The notes beneath the pieces were generated by a model. It ran no database searches and was not told the DNA's origin. It was given only the letters and a program-made list of their open reading frames with translations. From Solirubrobacter taibaiensis (lineage in GTDB: Bacteria; Actinomycetota; Thermoleophilia; Solirubrobacterales; Solirubrobacteraceae): a stretch of DNA of 64,000 nt. Positions 38,753 to 50,385 of this stretch are shown here, one piece after another. The stretch lies in contig JAPDDQ010000019.1 of NCBI GenBank assembly GCA_027587225.1, positions 62,001-126,000 of the forward strand, given 5' to 3'. The position numbers and the translations under genes were made by a program. How positions within the stretch are numbered: the stretch's first letter is position 1; the number at the start of each line of letters is the position of its first letter.

Positions 38753-39916
38753 TTGTCCTTCTTCGACGAGGACGACGAGCCCACCCGCACCACTTCGCGT
38801 ACGCGTACTCAGACGCGCGTTCGCCCCCGCGCTGGGCGCGTGTCCGGAGCGGGTGCGCAGCCCGATTCGCAGGCGCTGCTCGTCCGCCGCATGGTGGCGG
38901 TCGTCGTCGGTGCGCTCGTCCTTTTCGCGCTCTTCTTCTTCGTCCGCTCGTGCAACAACTCGCGCACGGACAACGCGTTGAAGGACTACAACCGCTCGGT
39001 CGCCGGCATCGCCACGGAGTCGCGGCAGACCGGCGAATCGCTGTTCGCCGCGCTCGCGGCGGCCCGCGAGGGCTCCCCGAACGACCTCTATCAGCAGATC
39101 GTCGGCATGCAGGCCACGTCGCGCAAGTCGCTCGAGCAGGCGCAGAACCTCAGCGTCCCGGGGGACATGGTGGACGCCCAGCAGGCGCTGCTGATCGCGC
39201 TGGAGCTGCGGCGGGACGGGCTGGAGGCAGTCGGCGAGAAGATCCAGCCCGCGCTGGGCGACGAGGGCGAGGCGGCTGATCGCGCGATCGAGTCGATCGC
39301 CGGCCAGAACCAGGCCTTCAACGCCTCGGACGTGATCTACAAGGCGCGCGTGCAGCCGTTCATCAAGGACGCGCTGGACAAGGCCGAGGTGACGGGGCAG
39401 GAGATCCCACCCTCGCGGTTCATGAACGAGATCTCGTGGGTCTCGCCGTCGTACGTCGCCACCCAGCTCGGGAAGTCGCTGTCCACCGGCGGCGAGGACG
39501 GTAACGGCAACACCACGGACAACAAGGAGCCCACAGGTCCCGGCCTGCACGGCTCCGGCCTCACCAGCACCTCGTTCGGCAGCGTGACCCTGCAGCCCGG
39601 GCAATCGAACCGCCTCACCTACACGGCCGGGTCCGAGTTCACGGTCGTGTTCGCCAACCAGGGCGAGAACGACGAGTTCAACATCAAGGTCTCGGTCAAG
39701 ATCGCCCGCGCCAGCGGCGACGGCGAGACGATCTCGCTGTCGAAGACGGTCCCGCGGGCGGCGCAGGGTGAGACCATCACGGTCGCGATCCCGCTCACCA
39801 AGGAACCGCCGATCGGCACGGCGCTGAACATCTCGGTGAACGTCGCCAAGGTTCCGGGCGAGGAAAAGGTCGACAACAACAAGGCGACGTACCCGGCGCT
39901 CTTCGACCAGGGGTAG
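38753..39916 (+). CDS. Membrane-anchored protein with C-terminal Ig-like domain
   Basis: I do not know its function. It starts at TTG 38753 with GAGGAG upstream, giving 387 residues. An N-terminal Thr/Arg-rich cytoplasmic segment (DDEPTRTTSRTRTQTRVR) precedes one membrane helix at about 46-66 (VAVVVGALVLFALFFFVRS). A helical middle region has NLYQQIVGMQATSRKSLEQ-like blocks, and the C-terminal about 110 residues are beta-rich with NRLTYTAGSEFTVVFANQG and GTALNISVNVAKVPGEEKVD, similar to CARDB-type Ig-like domains. It is divergent from the membrane kinase and 10 nt before the DUF4446 gene. Confidence 0.8.
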   Translation: MSFFDEDDEPTRTTSRTRTQTRVRPRAGRVSGAGAQPDSQALLVRRMVAVVVGALVLFALFFFVRSCNNSRTDNALKDYNRSVAGIATESRQTGESLFAALAAAREGSPNDLYQQIVGMQATSRKSLEQAQNLSVPGDMVDAQQALLIALELRRDGLEAVGEKIQPALGDEGEAADRAIESIAGQNQAFNASDVIYKARVQPFIKDALDKAEVTGQEIPPSRFMNEISWVSPSYVATQLGKSLSTGGEDGNGNTTDNKEPTGPGLHGSGLTSTSFGSVTLQPGQSNRLTYTAGSEFTVVFANQGENDEFNIKVSVKIARASGDGETISLSKTVPRAAQGETITVAIPLTKEPPIGTALNISVNVAKVPGEEKVDNNKATYPALFDQG

Positions 39917-39926
39917 CCTCCTCGCC

Positions 39927-40454
39927 GTGTCGGAGTTCTCGGACGCGTCGGGAATCGTTGCGCTCGCAGCCGCGGGCGCAGCGGTGATCGCACTGATCTG
40001 GTTGCTGGTGCTCAGCCTCCGGTTCCGGCGCGTGCGCGTGGCGCAGCGGCTGGTGCTGGGTGAGCACGGGCAGCGGGACCTCGTCGAGCACGCGAGCGAG
40101 CTGCAGCGGGCGTTCGCGGCGCTGCACGCACGCGTCGACGAGGTCTCCGAGCACCTCGCCGAGCGGATGTCCGCGGCGGAGGACCGGCTCGACGGCACGA
40201 TCGCCTACCGGGCGCTGGTGCGCTATGACGCCTACAACGAGATGTCCGGCCACCAGTCCACGACGATCGCGTTGCTCGACGCCGACCACAATGGGGTCGT
40301 GCTCTCCTCGATCGTCCATCGCGACCAAGCCCGCCTGTACTGCAAGCAGGTCCACGGCGGCCGCGGCGAACATCAGCTGTCCCCGGAAGAAGAGGAAGCG
40401 GTGCGCCTCGCGCTCGCCGGCGAGGTGGGCTCCGTGATGTTGGAGACGCAGTGA
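39927..40454 (+). CDS. DUF4446 family membrane protein
   Basis: The 175 residues comprise an N-terminal membrane helix (GIVALAAAGAAVIALIWLLV), a coiled-coil segment (DLVEHASELQRAFAALHARV) and a conserved C-terminal domain with VRYDAYNEMSGHQSTTIALL and HNGVVLSSIVHRDQARLYCK. This matches DUF4446, found in Actinobacteria and Firmicutes near the origin; its biochemical function is unknown to me. The pattern RYDAYNEMSGHQS is diagnostic. It starts at GTG 39927 and overlaps pheA by 4 nt. Confidence 0.85.
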   Translation: MSEFSDASGIVALAAAGAAVIALIWLLVLSLRFRRVRVAQRLVLGEHGQRDLVEHASELQRAFAALHARVDEVSEHLAERMSAAEDRLDGTIAYRALVRYDAYNEMSGHQSTTIALLDADHNGVVLSSIVHRDQARLYCKQVHGGRGEHQLSPEEEEAVRLALAGEVGSVMLETQ

Positions 40455-41287
40455 GGGTCGCGTATCTCGGGCCTCCCGGGACCGTGAGCGATGAGGCGTT
40501 GACGCGGATCGCCCCGGACGCCGAGGGCGTGCCGCTCGCCACGCTGCGCGACGTCGTCCTGGCCGTGCAGGAGCGCCGGATCGAGCGCGCGCTGGTGCCG
40601 ATCGAGAACGCGCTCGAGGGCGGCGTGGACCCGGTGCTCGACTGTCTCGCGCTGGAGGCGCCCGACGTGTCGCTCGTCGGCGAGATCATCCAGCCGGTGT
40701 CCTATTGCCTCGCCGCCGGCAGTGAGCTCGCGCTCGAGGACGTGACGATGGTGCTGTCGCATCCGCAGGCGCTGGGGCAGTGCAAGGGCTGGATCGCCGA
40801 GCATCTGCCAGGCGCCGCGGTCGTCCCGGCGGCGTCCACCGCCGAGGCGGTGCGGATCGTGGCCGAGGAGCCGAAGGGCACGCGCGCGGCGATCGGGCCG
40901 CGGCTCGCCGCCCGGCATTACGGGGGCGTCGTGCTCGCCGAGGACTGCGAGGACGACCCCGGAAACGCCACGCGGTTCGGCTGGCTGGCCCGCACCGAGG
41001 AAGCGCCGCCGGCTCCGGAGGACGGACCGGCGAAGACGATGCTGATCTTCTGGGGCTCTGGCTCCGGGTCGCCCGGCTGGCTCGTCTCGTGCCTGGCCGT
41101 GTTCGCCTTCGCGGGCGTGAACCTGACGCGGATCGAGTCGCGCCCCTTGCGCCGGAAGATGGGCGAATACATGTTCTTCCTGGACCTCGAAGGCTCCACG
41201 GCGCGCCCCGCCGTGGCCGGTGCGGTGGCAGATCTCCATAAGCACGCGCAGGTGGTTCGAGTCCTTGGCTCATTCGGGAGTGCGTAG
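40451..41287 (+). CDS. pheA: Prephenate dehydratase PheA
   Basis: Converts prephenate to phenylpyruvate in phenylalanine synthesis. In the 278 residues, the PDT domain begins RVAYLGPPGTVSDEAL and has VPIENALEGGVDPVLDCL and the catalytic Thr-Arg-Phe in NATRFGWLA. The C-terminal ACT regulatory domain has GSPGWLVSCLAVFAFAGVN and ESRPLRRKMGEYMFFLDLE, the ESRP motif that binds phenylalanine. It is monofunctional, without chorismate mutase domain. It overlaps the DUF4446 gene. Confidence 0.95.
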   Translation: MRVAYLGPPGTVSDEALTRIAPDAEGVPLATLRDVVLAVQERRIERALVPIENALEGGVDPVLDCLALEAPDVSLVGEIIQPVSYCLAAGSELALEDVTMVLSHPQALGQCKGWIAEHLPGAAVVPAASTAEAVRIVAEEPKGTRAAIGPRLAARHYGGVVLAEDCEDDPGNATRFGWLARTEEAPPAPEDGPAKTMLIFWGSGSGSPGWLVSCLAVFAFAGVNLTRIESRPLRRKMGEYMFFLDLEGSTARPAVAGAVADLHKHAQVVRVLGSFGSA

Positions 41288-41322
41288 AACGGTCCGGATA
41301 GCCCGCTACACTCCCGAACCAG

Positions 41323-41925
41323 ATGGCTAGCGCGGTACCCCCAGGCCCACTGGGGTCCGTGCCGCTTGAAGACCACCAGCGGCACGGACCTGAATCCGAT
41401 GGCTCACCGAGCCGTTGGAATGGTGGTCGTGTGCTGGTGCTCAACGCGACATTCGAGCCCATCAACGTCTGCACGGTTCGTCGTGCCACGGTGCTCCTGC
41501 TCAAGGACAAGGCCGAGGTCATCGAGGTCGGCACGATGGACCTGCACTGGGCCACCGGGTCGCTCCCGCGCCCGGTCGTGATCCGGCTCGTGACGTACGT
41601 GCGCATCCCGCGCGACACGCACAAGCGCAAGATCACGCGCCGCGCGGTCTTCGCGCGCGACGGGTGGATGTGCCAGTACTGCGGCGCTCGCACGAGCCTG
41701 ACGGTGGACCACGTCATCCCGCGCTCGAAGGGGGGCGGCTCCGGCTGGGACAACATCGTCGCGGCCTGCGCCCCGTGCAACCGCCGCAAGGCCGACCGGC
41801 TCCCGCACCAGATCCACATGCACCCGCGCACCAAACCGCACACGCCGGGCGCGCACATCTTCATCCAGCTCGCGTCGCCGACCATCCCGGCGACCTGGCG
41901 GCAATACCTGCCTCAGGCGGCGTAA
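41323..41925 (+). CDS. HNH endonuclease family protein
   Basis: In the 200 residues, the conserved core begins VLVLNATFEPINVCTVRRAT and continues LLKDKAEVIEVG. The HNH nuclease motif lies at about 115-165: ARDGWMCQYCGARTSLTVDH, VIPRSKGGGSGWDN and CAPCNRRKADR, with two CxxC pairs for zinc. This is the stand-alone actinobacterial HNH family often annotated as restriction-like; its role is not known. The true start may be GTG 41431, since family proteins begin with the VLVLNATFEP block. Confidence 0.88.
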   Translation: MASAVPPGPLGSVPLEDHQRHGPESDGSPSRWNGGRVLVLNATFEPINVCTVRRATVLLLKDKAEVIEVGTMDLHWATGSLPRPVVIRLVTYVRIPRDTHKRKITRRAVFARDGWMCQYCGARTSLTVDHVIPRSKGGGSGWDNIVAACAPCNRRKADRLPHQIHMHPRTKPHTPGAHIFIQLASPTIPATWRQYLPQAA

Positions 41926-41969
41926 CCGCAGCGGGCTCGGCCTGCGGCCTCGCCGCGGGCGGTTACTCA

Positions 41970-42000
41970 GAGAGTTATGGCCCTGGGGGCCAGAACTCTC
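41970..42000 (+). terminator. Stable hairpin after the HNH gene
   Basis: Bases 41970-41976 pair with 41994-42000 and 41978-41983 with 41987-41992, with one mismatch between the stems and a TGG loop. It is 45 nt after the HNH stop; no T-tract follows. Confidence 0.5.
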
Positions 42001-42067
42001 GCCGCGCTCAGGGGCCGGCCAAAATCCGGAGTGATTGTGAGCGCTTTGGGGAACCAGAGCGCTTGCA

Positions 42068-43558
42068 ATGGCCTCGACTCCCATTCCTTCCACCGCCGGC
42101 CCCTCACTGGCCGGCCGCTACGCCGCCGCGATCGCACTGACGATCGGTTTCTACGTGCTCGCCCTGATTATCGGTGGCGGCCTCATCGCCGCGCCGATCT
42201 ACGGCTGGGCCAACGGCACGGGCAACATCTGGCTCACCATCACCGCGCTGTTCCTCGGCGGTTCCATCCTGTTCGCGATCGTGCCGCGCCGGCTCAAGTT
42301 CGAGACGCCCGGACTGCGCGTCACCGAGGCCGAGCAGCCTGAGTTGCTGCGGCTCGTCGCGGAGGAGGCGAAGGCCGCCGGTGAACCGATGCCCGATGAC
42401 GTCTACCTCACGCTCGAGGCCAACGCGGCGGTGACCCAGGCCTCGCGGAGCCGCCGCGCGCTGATCGTCGGCGTGCCGCTGCTGCACATCCTGTCCGAGC
42501 GGGAACTGCGCGGTGTGATCGCCCACGAGTTCGGCCACTACTCGGGCGGCGACACCAAGCTCGGCCCGTGGATCTACCGCACCCGCGAGACGATCATCCG
42601 GACGGTCCTGCAGCTCAGCGATGACGAGGGTGACGAAGGCTGGTCGCAGCGCGCCGTGCGCAAGCCGTTCATCTGGTACGGCAACGCCTTCCTGCGGATC
42701 ACCGCGAAGATCAGCCGCCGGCAGGAGTTCGCCGCGGACCGGTGCGCCGTCGCCAGTGTCGGCCGCGCCGCCTACGCCGCGGGCCTCGAGCGCGTCCACG
42801 CGTACGGGCCGGCGTTCGACTCCTACTGGGGCGGCGAGGTCGCCCCCTTGCTCGGTCGCGGGCATCGACCCGCGATCTCGGAAGGCTTCAGCCGCTTCAT
42901 CGCGCATCAGAACGTCGCGGAAGCCGCGGACACGCACCTCGAGCGGCTGCGCGACGAGGAGACCGATCCGTACGACTCCCATCCGTCGTTGCCCGAGCGG
43001 CTCGCGGCCATCGACGGCTTGCCGGCCGGCGATCCCGACGAGTCGCGCTGCTCGATCGAGCTGCTCCGAGACCCCGCGGGCGTGGAGCGCGCGCAACTGC
43101 AGTTCCTGTTCGGCGCGGACATCGAGCAGCTGTCCCCGATCGAGTGGGACGCGGTCGGCCCCGTGGTCTACGGCGCGCGTGCCCGTGAGCTCACGCAAGA
43201 GTTCCCACGCCTGCTCGAGGGTGTGACCGTGGGCACGCTGCCCGAGGCCGTCGCCCGGCGCGGCGACCTGGCCGCGCGGATCACCGACCCGGAGATCGAG
43301 GACCGCGAAGAGCTCGCGCTCGTCGTGCTGGCCGACGCCACGCTGCTCGCCCTCGAAGCCGCGGGCTGGACGATCGTGGCCGACCTCGCGGAGCCGATCA
43401 GCGCTCGACGCGGCGACACCACGCTCTTCATCCACGCCGCCATCGGCCGGATGGCCGAGGGTGAGCTGTCCGCGGAGCAGTGGGAGGCGGAGGCACGGGA
43501 ACTCGGGATCGCCGACGTCGGGATCGCCTCGAGCGATCGCCAGGAAGTCGCCGCTTAA
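42068..43558 (+). CDS. M48-family zinc metallopeptidase, membrane-anchored
   Basis: In the 496 residues, the first 80 carry two membrane helices (AIALTIGFYVLALIIGGGLI, IWLTITALFLGGSILFAIV). The peptidase core has the zinc motif HEFGH in VIAHEFGHYSGGD, and EFAADRCAV supplies the third ligand Glu; RHPSLPERLAAI-like sequence is seen as HPSLPERLAAID. This is the HtpX/Ste24 clan; proteases of this clan degrade misfolded membrane proteins. The last 150 residues are not conserved in HtpX. It stands alone between hairpins. Confidence 0.9.
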   Translation: MASTPIPSTAGPSLAGRYAAAIALTIGFYVLALIIGGGLIAAPIYGWANGTGNIWLTITALFLGGSILFAIVPRRLKFETPGLRVTEAEQPELLRLVAEEAKAAGEPMPDDVYLTLEANAAVTQASRSRRALIVGVPLLHILSERELRGVIAHEFGHYSGGDTKLGPWIYRTRETIIRTVLQLSDDEGDEGWSQRAVRKPFIWYGNAFLRITAKISRRQEFAADRCAVASVGRAAYAAGLERVHAYGPAFDSYWGGEVAPLLGRGHRPAISEGFSRFIAHQNVAEAADTHLERLRDEETDPYDSHPSLPERLAAIDGLPAGDPDESRCSIELLRDPAGVERAQLQFLFGADIEQLSPIEWDAVGPVVYGARARELTQEFPRLLEGVTVGTLPEAVARRGDLAARITDPEIEDREELALVVLADATLLALEAAGWTIVADLAEPISARRGDTTLFIHAAIGRMAEGELSAEQWEAEARELGIADVGIASSDRQEVAA

Positions 43559-43563
43559 ATGGA

Positions 43564-43595
43564 CGAGGCCCCGGTCGACACCGGGGCCTCGCTTT
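43564..43595 (+). terminator. Rho-independent terminator of the M48 peptidase gene
   Basis: Bases 43564-43575 pair perfectly with 43580-43591 (12 bp, CGAC loop), followed by CTTTA. It is 6 nt after the stop codon of the peptidase gene. Read on the other strand it may also stop the gyrA transcript. Confidence 0.85.
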
Positions 43596-43828
43596 ACGAA
43601 CCTGCTGGACTTCTGCCGTCGCCGATCTTTCTAGGCGGCCAGAGGGACTACTCCTGGCATCGTTGACGGCGGTGCACCGGTGTGGATTCCGCTAAACGCG
43701 GGGTCCAGCGCCGGCTGGTCTAGCGGCCGGGCACCTCCAGGGTCCCACAAGAACTGTCACTCAACTTCGGACCACCCCCTTTCTCTGGTGATTCGAAGAG
43801 TACCGAACCCGCGGACGGAACGGGAGGG
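43596..43828. other. Structured non-coding stretch between M48 gene and gyrA
   Basis: No plausible gene is seen. Several hairpins can form: 43638-43642 with 43654-43658, the palindrome 43670-43679, 43689-43694 with 43721-43726, and inside the latter 43705-43709 with 43714-43718. It may be a 3' region of gyrA or a small RNA; no known RNA family is recognised. Confidence 0.4.
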
Positions 43829-46420
<2,592 letters not shown>

Positions 46421-46423
46421 GTG

Positions 46424-48841
46424 TTAGACGTCCAAAGTTGCGACGCGGGCGTTCTCTTCGATGAACTCGCGGCGCGGCTCGACCTTGTCACCCATCAGCA
46501 TCGTGAAGAGGCGGTCGGCGGCCGCGGCGTCGTCCATCGTGACTTGCGCCAGCGTTCGGGAGGTCGGGTTCATCGTGGTGTCGGCGAGCTGCTCGGCGTT
46601 CATCTCGCCGAGGCCCTTGAAGCGCTGCAGCTTCACGCCCTTGGCGGCAACGGCCATGACCGCGCTGCGGAGCTCCTCGAAGGAGGCCGCCTCCTCGGTC
46701 TCGTTGCCGAGCGCGATGTTGAACGGCGGCGTGCCGGCGAGCCGGACGAGGTCCGCGTGCACGCGGGCGAGCTGGCGGTACTCGTTGGACGTGAACATGT
46801 CCGTGCGCAGGCGATGGGTGCGGGCCAGGTTCGACCGGCGTTCCGTCGCCTTCACGCGGATGAGGTGCTCGTCCTGGGAGAGGAGCTCGGTGAAGAACGG
46901 GTCGGTCTCCACGATCTCCTTGGCCAGCAACTCGAGCAGCGCCTCGGGCGTCTTGATCTCGTTGTCGAGGATCTGCGACTCCTCCAGGAACTGGACGACC
47001 TCGTGGCCGTGCTCGGCCCGGAGTGCCGATGACCAGCCCTCGTACTGCTTGAGCAGGCGCGAGTAGCGCTGCCAGCGCACGTCGGTGAGCTTGAAGGCGC
47101 GGCCCTCGTTGTCGGAGATCTCGAACCGCTCGAGCTTGTCGTTGAGCAGGATCGCCTCCAGCTCGGAGTCCTTCTCGATGTACTGGTCCCGCTTGCCGAT
47201 CGTGACCTTGTACAGCGGCGGCTTGGCGATGTAGATGTGGCCGGCCTCGACCAGGTCCTGCATCTCGCGGAACAGCAGCGTCAGGATCAGCGTGCGGATG
47301 TGGGCGCCGTCGACGTCGGCGTCCGTCATCAGGATGATCTTGTGGTACCGGAGCTTCGCGATGTCGAACTCGTCACGCACGCCGGTGCCGAACGCCGTGA
47401 TCATCGCCTGGATCTCGGTGTTCTGCAGCACCTTGTCGATCCGGGCCTTCTCGACATTGAGGATCTTGCCGCGCAGCGGGAGGACGGCCTGCGTGGAGCG
47501 GTCGCGCCCCTGCTTGGCCGAGCCGCCGGCGGAGTCACCCTCGACGATGAACAGCTCGGCGATCTCGGGCTCCTTGACCATGCAGTCGGCGAGCTTGCCC
47601 GGCAGGCCCATGCCACCCAGGGCGGACTTGCGCACGGACTCACGCGCCTTGCGGGCCGCGGCGCGGGCGCGGGAGGCATCGACGGCCTTGCGGACGATCC
47701 GGTCGGCTTCCTTGGGATTCTCCTCGAGGAACTCCGCGAGCTTGGAGTTGACCACCGAGGCGACGAAGCCCTGCATGCCCGGGTTGCCGAGCTTGGTCTT
47801 CGTCTGGCCTTCGAACTGCGGCTCCTCGAGCTTGACCGAGATCACCGCGGCCAGGCCCTCGCGGATGTCCTCGCCCTCGAGCGCCTTGTCCTTCTCCTTG
47901 AGCAGGCCGGAGCTGCGCGCGTAGCGGTTCAGCGTGCCGGTCAGCGCGGAGCGGAAGCCCGACAGGTGCGAGCCACCCTCATGGGTGTTGATGTTGTTCG
48001 CGAACGAGAACACCGACTCCTGGTAGGTGCCGTTCCACTGGAGGGCGACCTCGACGGCGCCTTGGCGCTCGTCCTCGCCCTCGAAGTAGATGACCTTGCC
48101 CGCCGGGTCCTTGTTCTCGTTGATGTAGTGGACGAAATCCTCGATACCGCCCTCGGCGAAGAACTCGCGGGACTTCTTCTCCTCGCCACGCTCGTCCGTG
48201 ATCGTGATCCGCAGACCGCGGGTGAGGAACGCCGTCTCGCGCAGGCGCTGCTCGAGAACCGTGTACTCCATCGTCAGCGTCTCGAAGACGTCGCCGTCGG
48301 GACGGAAGTGGATGGTGGTGCCGGTCTCGTCCGTGGGCTCGCCCTGACGCAGCGGAGCCTGCGGCGCGCCACGCACGTAGGTCTGGTGCCAGTGGAACCC
48401 GTCACGCTTGATCGTGACGTTCAGTTCGTCCGACAGCGCGTTTACGACGGAGACGCCCACGCCGTGCAGGCCGCCGGAGACCTTGTAGCCGCCGCCCTCG
48501 CCGAACTTGCCGCCGGCGTGCAGGACGGTGAGGACCACCTCGAGGGCGGACTTGCCCTCCTTCTCCATCGTCGCGACCGGGATGCCGCGGCCGTTGTCGA
48601 CCACCGTGACGGAGTTGTCCGGATGGATGTTGACGGTCACCGTGTCGCAGTAGCCGGCGAGCGCCTCGTCCACCGAGTTGTCCACGACCTCGTAGACGAG
48701 GTGGTGCAGACCGCGCACACCGGTCGAGCCGATGTACATACCCGGGCGCTTGCGAACGGCCTCTAGACCCTCCAGGACGGTGATGTCCTGGGCGTCGTAG
48801 CCGGGCTGCGGGTTGCCGTTCTGGGGATCGCCGGTGCTCAA
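46424..48841 (-). CDS. gyrB: DNA gyrase subunit B
   Basis: ATPase subunit of gyrase. GHKL domain: VLEGLEAVRKRPGMYIG, YEVVDNSVDEALAGY, VVDNGRGIP, GGLHGVGVSVVNALS. TOPRIM domain: FIVEGDSAGGSAKQGRDR and MTDADVDGAHI with metal-binding Glu and Asp. The C-terminal GyrA-interacting block reads QRFKGLGEMNAEQL. TTG 48841, with AAGGAG just upstream, is a likely start (805 residues); an upstream in-frame GTG at 48862 is also possible. The gap before dciA may hold its promoter. Confidence 0.97.
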   Translation of the reverse strand: MSTGDPQNGNPQPGYDAQDITVLEGLEAVRKRPGMYIGSTGVRGLHHLVYEVVDNSVDEALAGYCDTVTVNIHPDNSVTVVDNGRGIPVATMEKEGKSALEVVLTVLHAGGKFGEGGGYKVSGGLHGVGVSVVNALSDELNVTIKRDGFHWHQTYVRGAPQAPLRQGEPTDETGTTIHFRPDGDVFETLTMEYTVLEQRLRETAFLTRGLRITITDERGEEKKSREFFAEGGIEDFVHYINENKDPAGKVIYFEGEDERQGAVEVALQWNGTYQESVFSFANNINTHEGGSHLSGFRSALTGTLNRYARSSGLLKEKDKALEGEDIREGLAAVISVKLEEPQFEGQTKTKLGNPGMQGFVASVVNSKLAEFLEENPKEADRIVRKAVDASRARAAARKARESVRKSALGGMGLPGKLADCMVKEPEIAELFIVEGDSAGGSAKQGRDRSTQAVLPLRGKILNVEKARIDKVLQNTEIQAMITAFGTGVRDEFDIAKLRYHKIILMTDADVDGAHIRTLILTLLFREMQDLVEAGHIYIAKPPLYKVTIGKRDQYIEKDSELEAILLNDKLERFEISDNEGRAFKLTDVRWQRYSRLLKQYEGWSSALRAEHGHEVVQFLEESQILDNEIKTPEALLELLAKEIVETDPFFTELLSQDEHLIRVKATERRSNLARTHRLRTDMFTSNEYRQLARVHADLVRLAGTPPFNIALGNETEEAASFEELRSAVMAVAAKGVKLQRFKGLGEMNAEQLADTTMNPTSRTLAQVTMDDAAAADRLFTMLMGDKVEPRREFIEENARVATLDV

Positions 48842-48923
48842 GGGTCTCCTTCGTCCACACACAAGCGACGACCCGACTCAGACAGTGCGTCCGGAGCCGG
48901 GCCGTGGCCAATCGTTGCGTCAG

Positions 48924-48929
48924 ATATTA
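48924..48929 (-). promoter_or_regulatory. Possible -10 element of gyrB
   Basis: TAATAT on the minus strand (48929-48924) lies about 85 nt upstream of the gyrB start in the 128-150 bp gap before dciA. No matching -35 at 17 nt is seen. Weak evidence. Confidence 0.25.
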
Positions 48930-48991
48930 GCAGTCGGCGGGATCGGAATACTGACGCGCGCGCGTACCACAGCTTCGGAGATTGTCAAGCC

Positions 48992-49288
48992 TCAGACGCC
49001 CGTCGCCTGGGTCTTCAATCGCGTGATCGCGGGGCGCCCGAGCGCCTCGTTCAGGCGGGCGACGACGAGCTCCGACATGAGGTTCAGCTCCTGCGCCTGG
49101 ACGGCGCTGGTGCACGCCACGGTGAGCACGCCGTCGCGCTCGTAGCGGGGCTGGGAGCAGCTCGCGAAGGCGCCGGCGACCTCCGGCCACCGGCGCTGGA
49201 TGGCCGCCAGCAGCGTGGCCGGCTCCAGGTCGTCCTGCAGCGAGCCGAGCGCGAACGAGACGGGCCGCGGCGTCCGGCGGCGCTTCAT
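48992..49288 (-). CDS. dciA: DciA-type (DUF721) replication helicase loader protein
   Basis: In the 98 residues the DUF721 core has LLAAIQRRWPEVAGAFASCS, GVLTVACTSAVQAQELNLMS and LVVARLNEALGRPAITRLK. The fold is that of DciA, which loads the replicative helicase DnaB in bacteria that lack DnaC or DnaI. It is placed between recF and gyrB, the common actinobacterial position. It overlaps the recF stop by 4 nt. Confidence 0.88.
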   Translation of the reverse strand: MKRRRTPRPVSFALGSLQDDLEPATLLAAIQRRWPEVAGAFASCSQPRYERDGVLTVACTSAVQAQELNLMSELVVARLNEALGRPAITRLKTQATGV

Positions 49289-50385
49289 GCCGCCACTTCC
49301 TGCAGAACCTCGCCGTCGACGATCTCGATCCGCGTGACGTCCGACTCCTCGCCGCCGGGCACGTGGTCGAGCTCGGTGGTGGTGATCACGGACTGCCCGT
49401 CGCGGCGCAGAAGGTCCACCAGACGGCCGCGGCGGGTCGCGTCCAGCTCGGACATCACGTCATCGAGCAACAGGAGCGGAGCGGCCCCGTGTGCGTCCGC
49501 CAGCTCCTCACGCTCGGCGAGGAGGAGCGCGAGCAGGCCGAGCCGCTGCTGACCGCGCGAGCCGTAAGACCGCAGCTCCCGGCCCTCGCGGCGAAAGCCG
49601 ACGTCGTCGCGATGCGGGCCGTGGCCGGTGAAACCGCGCTCCAGGTCGGAGTCCAGGCGCTCGGCCAACTCCTCCGCCAGCGCCTCCGCGCTCTCGGCCG
49701 TCGAGCGCGGCTTGTAGCGCAGCTCCACCTTGCCCTCGAGCCCCAGGCCCTGTGCATGCTGTGCATAACGAGGGCGGAGCCTGGCGACGGTGGCCGCGCG
49801 ATCGGCCATCAGCGCCACACCGTGGCGGGCGAGCTCCGCGTCCCAGGCGGGCAACGAGGCCCGGGAAGCGCGGCCCGCGCGGATCGAGGCCAGCAGCGCG
49901 TTGCGTTGCGCGAGCGCGGCGCTGTACGACCGGCGGGTCCCTGAACGCCCGGGCCAGAGCGCGGCGATCACCTGGTCCAGATGCGCGCGCCGCAGCGCCG
50001 GCGCACCGACGACCAGCTCCAGACGATCGGGCAGGAAGACGGACACGAGCGGCCGGGCACCGGTCCCCACCAGGTTCTCCACCGGAGCACCGTCGGCCCG
50101 CAGGCGTTTCGTCTCACCGGGCTTGAACCCGACCGTCACCTCGTGGCGGCCGAGCCCGTCCTCGCAGACGAGCTCGGTGCGTGTGAGCTCCGCGCCGAAG
50201 CGGACCACCTCGCGCTCGTTCGACGTCCGGCACGAGCGCGCCGTGCAGGCGAAGTAGATCGCCTCCAGCAGGTTCGTCTTGCCGGCGCCGTTGCGGCCGG
50301 TGATGACGGTGAGGCCCGGGCCCAGCCGGACTTCCGCGGCGGAATACGTGCGGAAGTCGCGGAGGGCCAGGGACCTGACGATCAC
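49285..50385 (-). CDS. recF: DNA replication/repair protein RecF
   Basis: An SMC-like ATPase that helps load RecA at gaps. In the 366 residues, Walker A is ITGRNGAGKTNLLEAIYF. FLPDRLELVVGAPALRRAHL, GPHRDDVGF and the signature SRGQQRLGLLALLLAE follow, then Walker B LLLLDDVMSELDATRR. All RecF motifs are in order. It overlaps both neighbours by 4 nt, making dnaN-recF-dciA one translated unit. Two adjacent DnaA-box-like 9-mers lie inside it at 49751-49768. Confidence 0.96.
   Translation of the reverse strand: MIVRSLALRDFRTYSAAEVRLGPGLTVITGRNGAGKTNLLEAIYFACTARSCRTSNEREVVRFGAELTRTELVCEDGLGRHEVTVGFKPGETKRLRADGAPVENLVGTGARPLVSVFLPDRLELVVGAPALRRAHLDQVIAALWPGRSGTRRSYSAALAQRNALLASIRAGRASRASLPAWDAELARHGVALMADRAATVARLRPRYAQHAQGLGLEGKVELRYKPRSTAESAEALAEELAERLDSDLERGFTGHGPHRDDVGFRREGRELRSYGSRGQQRLGLLALLLAEREELADAHGAAPLLLLDDVMSELDATRRGRLVDLLRRDGQSVITTTELDHVPGGEESDVTRIEIVDGEVLQEVAA

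Noticed and set aside
38666..40198. Upstream extension of the membrane kinase frame to 40198
   Set aside because: That extension is antisense to two plus-strand genes; the kinase begins naturally at ATG 38665 just before its glycine loop.
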